Assembly (NCBI RefSeq): GCF_035222485.1
Contig: NC_085924.1
Location: 2,232,001 to 2,296,000, forward strand
Direction of reading: 5' to 3'
DNA length: 64,000 nucleotides
DNA from: Podospora pseudoanserina
Taxonomy: Eukaryota; Ascomycota; Sordariomycetes; Sordariales; Podosporaceae
Positions 56,501 to 64,000 of the stretch are shown piece by piece. How positions within the stretch are numbered: the stretch's first letter is position 1; every line of letters starts with the position of its first letter. Below the pieces are notes generated by a model. That model was not told the origin of the DNA. It ran no database searches and saw only the letters and a program-made list of their open reading frames with translations. Made by a program: the position numbers and the translations under genes.

Positions 56501-59500
56501 TCTTTTAGGAAAGCAAAAGGGAAACAGAGGGAGGGGTTGTTGTTATCGGCGGGCGGCCAACAGGCCTTGGTCGAGCGGCAAAGGACGCGGCGTCGGTGTG
56601 TATCTGTGGACTGGGAGAGCAGAGAGCAAAAGAGCTCTGGGCAGGTCGTCAACAAAGTTAAATATGCTCCTTCCAAAAAAAAATCCGGGACAGACGCGTT
56701 GGAAAGGTGCCCCTTCTTGGCGTGGAAGTACGGGGACAGTGGGTGGAGGGGAAAGGGTTCGGTAATCGCGAGGGTTGTCAATGTTGATGTCTAGCAAGCC
56801 GCAGCAATTCATTCGCATGAGCATGCGCTGAGCCCCTCCGAGGCAAGATGTGGCGTGCGGGATCAAGCGTCTAGCGATACGACGAAGGACGGTAAAGGAC
56901 CTGGAGCGCTCCCGACGGAGCGGTCAAGGACAGGACAAGGGCAGTTCACATCGACTTACCTGCAGCTTGGGATTCGGATTCGGGGGACGGACGAGGAACG
57001 GAGGAATTACGGAAAGCGTCGTTAAGCAAGCGCAGTTGGGACGAGGGGAAACGTTGATTGAGCGGCGATTGTGGCGGGGAGAGGAGAGAGAGCTTTGAGA
57101 AAAAGAGTCTGGCCAACGTGCTGGCAACCACAGCACAACACAGCAAAGCCAGGTGAGGCGAGCAAGTGGACAAGTCAAGACCGGGGTGGGGTTGATGATG
57201 GCTGGTTGCGGGCAATCTAGATCTTCGATTGGGCACAGGGCTAGCCGTGCAGGGTTCATGCTGATCACTGCCAAGCACGTGGAGTTCCGAGGGTCGACTG
57301 CGTAAGGACAAGAAACCACCGACTGTTGCCAGGCTGCCGACTGCCCCTCATTCCATTATCGCCCATGACTGATGTCTCATTCAATCTCCAGACTTACAGG
57401 AATTCCCAATCCCCATCCAGAAGACGCTCTCTGGAACGGTTTGCCCCTTTCCTGTACATGCGCCGCGGGCACGTTACGCGCCGCTTGGTCGTCGAGGCTA
57501 TCCGTTTTCAGCTGTGCATGCTTAGGTCGCTACCTTATCACAAAGTCTATCAGCTACCGGACAATTAAAGCGTTGCCCATAGGCCCTAGCTGAATTTAAC
57601 TTTAGATCTCTCGGGGGTGCTATCCAAGAGGAGCCTCTCCTCCGAATCATCATCGACCTCAGAAGACTTCAATCAACAGATTCGGGATATGGCACCCCCC
57701 ACGCATGCCGGAGTCAAAGTTCCCTCACCACAGCCTTCAATTTCTCTCACCATCTCGATCAGTTGACCGAGGAAGCACCTCATATTTAGACCTTTCCCAG
57801 CACGTCCTGCATCATCACACAAATTACACTGAAATAGGGATCCCCGCCGAGATATTGTGCTCCAAGTGCCGGCGGTGCACATGCAGCCCCGGACACCACT
57901 AACCCTTTAGCAAGCCGCCACATCCGCTTCCAGACACCATTGGGCCATGAAGGGATTTTGCTCACCATCGACTTCCCGCTTTCTCCCAGTCCCCACGAAG
58001 ACATGTCGTTCGAGATGTACATTGGCGTTGATGTATGACGCCCAAGTTGGATTAGCTCCGGTCTTCACCGGCAGGTTCCATTGGCTGGATCCTCGAAATT
58101 GTCAGTGTGGAGCTGCTGAACAGTCCCCGTGGACCACTCACGACTCAGCTACCAGCAGGTGGCTTGCAGACGAGCTCGGGCCATATCAAACCTCCAATCT
58201 CTATCCTCCAACGAGCTCTCAGAAACGCCATCTTGATAACCACGCGTGGGAGCATTTTCTGTCTTCTTTGGCGGGAGCGAGATTTCGTTTCGAGATGAGA
58301 CGTCTCAACACGCGGATGCCACCTTTTCGCTTTCATAATAACGCAAAGAGTTGAGAGGTCCGGAATCTCGATATATCTAACAGCCCAACTCCAAGAATCC
58401 CCAACCAATCGAGGGCAGGCCGAAGTCACATCAGAACATGGCATTGCATAGCACTCATTGCATCGTGGTCATGCACCCTCGCTGATATAAAATACCCGCC
58501 TGCCCGGATGAAACATAGAAGCTCATCCACACGCTCTTGCACAGCCCTATGTAAAACAACGGAGCTGTGGCATGGCAGCCACACACTCACAGACCCCAAC
58601 CTTGTGTTTCTCCGAGCCATTCAGCATCCAAGACTACAAACTAGCGCAGAGAAACTTCAAGCCTCACAAGGTACTGGTCCCTGAATGTCTTAGATGGCCC
58701 TCCCTCCCCGTCTCAGACGGCGAACGAGGGCTGTGCAACGTTTCCCCACAGCGTTGATGACAAAAACGGTGGATGGAGAAACCCAGGAGGAGGCCTTAAA
58801 CGGCCCTTTTGTCCCCAAGAAGCCTCAAGCAACACTCTCTCCACTCCACCATCAAAGCAAAACAAGTTAGCTCCCGAAGATGACAGCTGGATGTGCATCA
58901 TGTAATGCTACCAGATCCCTGGGAGCATGCGCCACACTTCTCCCGCTGGCTACCACCCTGCTGGATCCTCTTTCTCGGTCCCTGATCCGGTTTAAATCAA
59001 GTTTTCTTCGTTCTAATTCTAGGCTGGTTACCTCCGGTGGTAATGCTCAGACGGGCACTACGGGCAAAATCCGGGGTAGCACGCAGCTGACCATCTTGGT
59101 TTACAATGCCCCATCGGAGATGCAAAAGGCCATAGCCTACTTTCCTACTTGTCAGCTAGCTACTCATACTCCCACATCAACGTCAGATCTGACTCTCGCT
59201 CTATCTCGGCAACCAACAGACTTCAGCACTGCCTCCCTTCCTGACCACCCAAATGTTGGTCATGGGGGTGGGTAAGGTGAGTTTGTAGGAGGAGGGTATA
59301 GGTGCTGCAATGCGCATGTCTCACATATAGACCTTGACTACATGACAAGCAATATCAGAAGCAGGCGAAGGGGGTGGCAGTATGACACAAACATGATATC
59401 GCACCAACGCGGTGACCAGTACAAGCAGCCGTCCATTCATACTCACGATCTATAATCGTCAACTCTAATAATAGGATGCGTTGACACCTTGCTTAGGTCT

Positions 59501-59660
59501 CTCTAAAGACTACCAATCCGTTTACGATACACTTGGACCAAAAAGCTAAACCTTTAGGAAAAAATTAAAAACAGCCATGGAAGTAACAGCACCAATACAT
59601 GAAAATACATGAGGTATACACAGAAACCAAGGATTACGTTCCACCCCATCCTTCCCCTTC
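56501..59660. other. gene-poor region upstream of the metacaspase
   Basis: About 3.2 kb. The first few hundred bases are the metacaspase promoter. Frames of up to 142 codons overlap on both strands (for example near 56924-57319 and 57947-58354) but show neither domain motifs nor plausible exon chains. No gene is supported. Confidence 0.45.
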
Positions 59661-59666
59661 TTCCCT

Positions 59667-62228
59667 CTATCTTTCTTTGTAATTACCCAGTCTTCTTCCT
59701 GAGCAACAACCCTTTCTTCCCATCCAACAAATCTCTTTTTTGATCTGGCCGACGACCTTATCAAAAAAGCCGTCTAGTTGCATCCAGAACCTTGCTTGAA
59801 GCCTCCTAGTGATATCAAGGACTACTTTGGATGATCCAGAATCAGGTAGATAGTAGCCGCCAAATATCATCCGACACCTCTGGTCCATTTCGGAGGAGTC
59901 GATGGCGTTGCCATAAAGCTACCAGCAACTGGTAAGATTTTGTTATCATACCTCAGGGTATCTTCCAAAGGCTGCTACAAATGTTGCTTCGGTAATCTTG
60001 CCCTGGTGGGCATCGCCTTTCCACCTCTCGTCTGGGAACTCCTTCCTGGGGTGTAGAGTTAGTCTGTGTCATTTTAGAGCAACTGGGCTGATGTTTCGAG
60101 GTTACGCCCTCGAGGCCCTTCCACATCAATTTGACGTCCCTAAGACTGTTGACGTAGTGATCGGGTCTGGGTCCGCAGTCTGGTTCTTGGTGGACGTCAG
60201 TGTCGATATAATCCCAGACCTCATAACAGCGTCAACCACGCTCCTCTGTAACGACAAGAGACATAGGTGCAATCAACCCTGACGCGCGGTTACAGTATTG
60301 ACCATATGTTGAGAAGCAGTGCCTCGGCCTTGCACAACAGTCGGTGTGCCTGCGAAGCGAGCTAATGTATCCTAAAAGATAGTTACTGCGCCTCAAACGA
60401 TAGCTGCCATACCTTGAAATATAATCGGTGAGCCTCATGAGATGGCCGGGCTTGGAGTTATGACCAAAATGTCTTCTGAGGGGCATTATTATAGCCGTTC
60501 TGATTGTCCGGCCTTTGCCACTGTCGCTTCCTCGAACTGTGGCAAACATTCTGGCCGCGTGAACTCTTCTCAATGAGCATCCGACGCTGGTTGGTAGATG
60601 AGGTCTTCGAATTGAACTGGCTTCATCATATCATACGCAATCATCATCTCACGGCCGTTTTGGTTGTCCAAAACCTACATGGTCTCATGCAGGTCGTGCC
60701 CGTCAGTGATCTGTCACGTAGAGTTTTGGACGTCTTCCCCAGTTGCCGTTGCCCTTGCAGCATTACGGACCTGAGTCCTCTCGGGCTCAAGAATACTACT
60801 TGGGTGCTGGATATGTGCCTCGGCCTTCCAGGTTTCGGAATAATGCTGAAATGGATGCAACCACCAGGCTGACTGTGCCAGTTGATGTACGGCTACATGC
60901 TAGCGGCCGAGAACCAAGAAGTCTTCAAGCCGAGGCCGGAGAGGTTTGAACTTCCCATCGTTCCCTTCTGCACTGCTCGAAAATCGCGGTTCAATCCCAA
61001 ACTCCTCTTCTGCGAAGAAATACTGGTACCGGTAGAGCCGTTGAACCACCATTGCGGGGTACATCAGATGCATCGGGTTGGCATCTCTGAGCTTATGAAG
61101 GGTCTCAATGACAACTTGCCAGATTTGTTTGTTGATATGGTCGAAAACTGGAAGCAGGAGAATGGGTCCGGCGAGGGCTTGACGATATTCTCGATTTCGA
61201 CATCGGGGTTCATTTCATAGACCGCACGATACTCGTTGTCTTCCTGCTTGAGATATGCTACGACTGGCGCCTCACTCTTTCCACCAGGTTCCAGTAAAAC
61301 ACGCTGGGTATCACCGATCTCTTGTCGTGTAAAAGTCTGTGTCTTCTGTAGACCACTGCTTGCGCAACAAATACAGGAGGAATCGCTTAGTTTTCTCGAG
61401 GGCGTCCTTTCGCCAGTACTTTACCATCAGGATCAAGTAGTCTGTCCGTTGTCCAGACACACAATTCAGCTTGGCGAGACCAGAGTTCTTTCCGGTAATC
61501 CAGTCCGATTTGACATGCTTCTCGATACTTTCCTTGTTGATCTTGGCCCCTATGAGAACTATAGGGGACATGTTAGACACATCGATGCCGCAGAGAACAG
61601 CCTTGCCCCTGATTAGCTGTTTGTAGAAGCTTTCTGTCTGTGTTCTGCGGATGGTCCTCGGAACTAGTGCAGATCGTGCTAATCAAGGCCCATCACATAA
61701 TATCCTCCTCAGTAAACTCAGTTGACTTGACTATCAGCTCACCATCTGTGCTGGGTGAAATCTCAGGCCGGGGAGTTTTGACGGGAATCAGATCCTCGAT
61801 CCGAGTGCTCAGGCAGCGGATGCTCTGGTTGGAGGTGAGACGATGAGCTCCCAGTATTATCGCCAGCCACATATGTCAATTGGGTGCTGACCGTTGGCAG
61901 AAGCAAGGGGGGTATATGGAGGTTGCTTCCATCGCCACGGATAGCCATCTGAGCATGATCGCAAATTCGGATAACTTAGCTGATGGCGTTTTCTACTTGG
62001 TGATACTGTTACTGCTTTGGCGAGCCAGCACAAGAGTGTCGGGGATTGTGTTGGTGGCTTCGAAGAACACGAGTAGACGGCCTCCAAGTCAAAACAATTT
62101 GGTCTCATATATTCTGGAAGGAAGCTAGCGTTGGGAGTCGTAAGCAGCTCAGGATGATGCTTACACAATATAAGCGAAGCCCAGAAGTCGATAACATCTC
62201 AACTTTGCTTGGTAGATGATTGAGCCAT
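59667..62228 (-). pseudogene. decayed protein-coding gene of unknown family
   Basis: The minus strand holds a series of protein-like segments in changing frames, interrupted by stops (TGA and TAG) and frame breaks, at least six in all. From 5' to 3': a possible start MAQSSTKQ at 62228; DVIDFWASLILCKHHPELL at about 62198; VLCGIDVSNMSPIVLIGAKI near 61595; APVVAYLKQEDNEYRAVYEM near 61267; VVIETLHKLRDANPMHLMYP near 61110; NGREMMIAYDMMKPVQFEDL near 60665; CYEVWDYIDTDVHQEP near 60240; KITEATFVAAFGRYPE near 59995; and LYGNAIDSSEMDQRCRMIFG with GYYLPDSGSS up to the stop at 59667. The last two sit on either side of a normal-looking short intron. I do not recognise the family. The stops are of the kind C-to-T mutation makes, so repeat-induced point mutation is one possible cause; a highly spliced active gene is a less likely alternative. 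Confidence 0.55.
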
Positions 62229-63385
62229 CTCGGAGATGGTTAGATATGAGGTACGTGAGAGGAATCGGAGAGTGAATTTGGATGGTGCCAGCTCCCAACA
62301 TTCGCCACCCGATTCATTGGTATAGATGCTGGTGCTTCTCTGCCGAATTCGCATCGAAAATAAAATTATACGGTTGTTGATGATGAAAGTGCTGGTCACA
62401 AATTTCCGCGGGTTGAGCGTGACTTCCTCTTGCGAATTTTTTCTTTACACTAACTGGATCTTACCAGGCAAGAGCCAGGTCGGTGTACTAATCGTACCTT
62501 CCATAAACATATTTAAGCAATAAAATGCAGCCAATAATTGACACAGTGATCTTCGAACCCAAAATCTAGCACTGTGCCAAAAGTCTTTCTATTGTGGTCG
62601 ACATCATATACATGCAAGCCATCAGTTCTACCCAACTCGGTGGGAGTCTCCTGTAAGCCCAACCGAAGCAGCCAAACTATTTCAAGATCAATAGCAGTAT
62701 AATGTAAGGAATAAATGTACCATATATGTCAACCATCCTAGTTTTAATACCCCTTCCACGCAAGACCTAAAGATCACGAAACCGTTGACAGCACCCAGTG
62801 CACCGTCAGATTGCTTGGCCAAAGTCCCTCCATTTTATGACAGTTATATGTAACTAAGGTACCTATCTTGTGGCATTTCCGGTAACACAATCACGACTCA
62901 TCTGACTACTCCAACCTTCGCAGTTTTAAGATTTATTTACAGAGTAGACTGTACCCTTGTTTACTATGCACGTTGCCGTATTATTTACAGCTATCGATCC
63001 CAAGGTAAACGGTGCAACTGAATCATATTAGTAGGCACCAGGGTCATGTTTATGTAATAATTCAATGTTTTCCGATGATCAGAACTATATTCTTGTCTTC
63101 AACTCTCACCAAGTCCCTCCCATAATTCCCGGAATAAACCCACGCATTTAGCTCTTCTGAGGTATCTCAGGTTGCCGCCTCGTTAAAATACCTTAGAATC
63201 CACCATGCTTATATAATCTGCAATTCATTGGAATGGACATAATTAACGGGCGCCTCTCTGCCCAAGTTATGTGGTGGTGCAATTCAAAAAAAAAAAAAAA
63301 TTGAAAAAAAAAGGAGGTCCAGGTGGAGTTGATATCACACATGAGCCACATTTCTCTTTTCCAAATCAACCAACAGTCAGCATCG
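62229..63385. other. AT-rich gene-free stretch
   Basis: About 1.2 kb that looks more AT-rich than the rest of the window, with an A-run at about 63287-63300. TTCGAACCC near 62552 resembles a tRNA T-loop but has no matching stems. Nothing else is supported. Confidence 0.5.
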
Positions 63386-63485
63386 GTCAGCATGGCAGAG
63401 TGGTCTAATGCGTTAGACTTGAATATCCATCACATTCAGGTATCTAATTCCTTCGGGAGCGTAGGTTCGAACCCTACTGCTGACG
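63386..63485 (+). tRNA. tRNA-Ser (anticodon UGA) with an 18-nt intron
   Basis: The acceptor stem GTCAGCA pairs with TGCTGAC, followed by discriminator G63485, the serine identity base. The D-arm region TGGCAGAGTGGTCTAATGCG contains box A. The anticodon stem TTAGA (63413-63417) pairs with TCTAA (63443-63447). The loop reads CT-TGA-A, an 18-nt intron (63424-63441) begins one base after the anticodon, and the loop closes with A63442. A long variable arm (TTCC-TTCG-GGAG) shows a type II tRNA, and the T arm GTAGG-TTCGAAC-CCTAC is perfect. The anticodon UGA decodes UCA. The intron position is the canonical 37/38 site. Confidence 0.93.
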
Positions 63486-63905
63486 ATAGTCTTTTGCATT
63501 TTTCCACACCTCACCCTCCATCATGGAGATCTTTTTGTGAGCATAGAGACAAATCATTGACTCTTTTTATATTTCACCTGCTTTGATTATATTATCGGCA
63601 ATTATATGACCGCGCAAACGCCCAAAGGCTTCAGCAATGTACATTTACAATAGGAATACGGAAACACTAGCTAGCTAAAACTTACATCAGTAGGTATTCC
63701 CAGCATGCATGCCTCTTTTCTTGCGTTCCTTAGCCTCCGAGGAAACAAAACTCCAATTCATGCCCCACGTAATCATGAATGCCAGGCCCATACTTGCTCC
63801 ATGCCCAAGTAATGACAACAAAATGGAAACGATGCGCTAGAGATGTACAGCATTTTCCAGGTACAGATACATACCTACATGAATATTTCTTCAACCCAAA
63901 CCTCT
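63486..63905. other. spacer between the tRNA and the right-edge gene
   Basis: Apart from the Pol III terminator, no feature is supported. It probably includes the 3' UTR of the minus-strand gene at the right edge. Confidence 0.45.
63492..63495 (+). terminator. RNA polymerase III terminator of tRNA-Ser
   Basis: TTTT seven bases after the discriminator base, backed up by TTTTT at about 63499-63503. This is the normal Pol III stop signal. Confidence 0.75.
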
Positions 63906-63998
63906 TCAGTAATAATTTCCTACCACGTCACCTCCCCCAGCTTGATAACCCCCCCCCCCGCCGCCGCCTTGATACCCACCGTTATTATTTGGCTTGTT
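63906..63998 (-). CDS. 3' end of a Gly/Tyr-rich protein, running off the window
   Basis: The last 30 codons before a TGA at 63908-63906 read NKPNNNGGYQ, seven Gly, then YQAGGGDVVGNYY. The low-complexity Gly-Tyr-Gln composition resembles C-terminal tails of RNA-binding proteins or prion-like regions. The poly-C tract on the plus strand (about 63949-63960) encodes part of the Gly run. Most of the gene lies outside, so this is tentative. Confidence 0.4.
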   Translation of the reverse strand, partial: NKPNNNGGYQGGGGGGGYQAGGGDVVGNYY

Positions 63999-64000
63999 AT

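Noticed and set aside
62545-62560. TTCGAACCC resembling a tRNA T-loop
   Set aside because: No pairing arms around it on either strand.

Overview
The window is nuclear DNA from a filamentous ascomycete, most likely a Sordariomycete close to Sordariales. Genes carry many short introns (about 50-80 nt, GT..AG, with CTAAC/CTGAC-like branch sites), intergenic spacers run 0.4-3.3 kb, and the gene set is typical of moulds (augmin HAUS1, pericentrin-like Pcp1/PcpA, Skn7, metacaspase, Vac14, a sphingolipid delta-8-type desaturase). Lineage and most names rest on motif recognition by eye; no database search was run.

Layout. 1-14 kb: 3' part of a three-RRM Gbp2/Hrb1-like RNA-binding protein (+), SRP14 (-), nucleolar Sgd1/NOM1 (+), mitochondrial dihydrolipoamide dehydrogenase (+), a cytochrome-b5 desaturase with a natural C-terminal run of seven histidines (+), and a 71-residue basic protein (+). 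16-28 kb: the PI(3,5)P2 scaffold Vac14 (+), an ATG-less low-complexity reading frame (+), then HAUS1 (-) and a pericentrin-like protein (+) sharing one divergent promoter, followed by a small Rsa3-like protein (+). 29-45 kb: a metzincin-motif peptidase fused to a jacalin-like domain (-), a Whi5/Nrm1-like cell-cycle repressor (+), eIF2B epsilon (-) and the Skn7 response regulator (-). 48-57 kb: a single-pass membrane protein (-), an unrecognised conserved-looking protein (+) and a metacaspase (-). 57-64 kb: gene-poor and more AT-rich, with a decayed minus-strand gene at about 59.7-62.2 kb, an intron-containing tRNA-Ser(UGA), and the 3' end of a Gly-rich gene leaving the window.

Most genes are unrelated housekeeping functions. 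The clearest functional pairing is the head-to-head HAUS1/pericentrin-like couple: both products act in gamma-tubulin-dependent microtubule nucleation and their start codons are 622 bp apart.

No mobile element with recognisable ends, CRISPR array or rRNA was found. Beyond the gene pair, the most interesting signals are splicing oddities: an apparent 8-nt exon and a GC-AG intron in the RRM gene, a 17-nt exon in skn7, and a stop-free 60-nt intron that hides inside an open reading frame of the peptidase gene.
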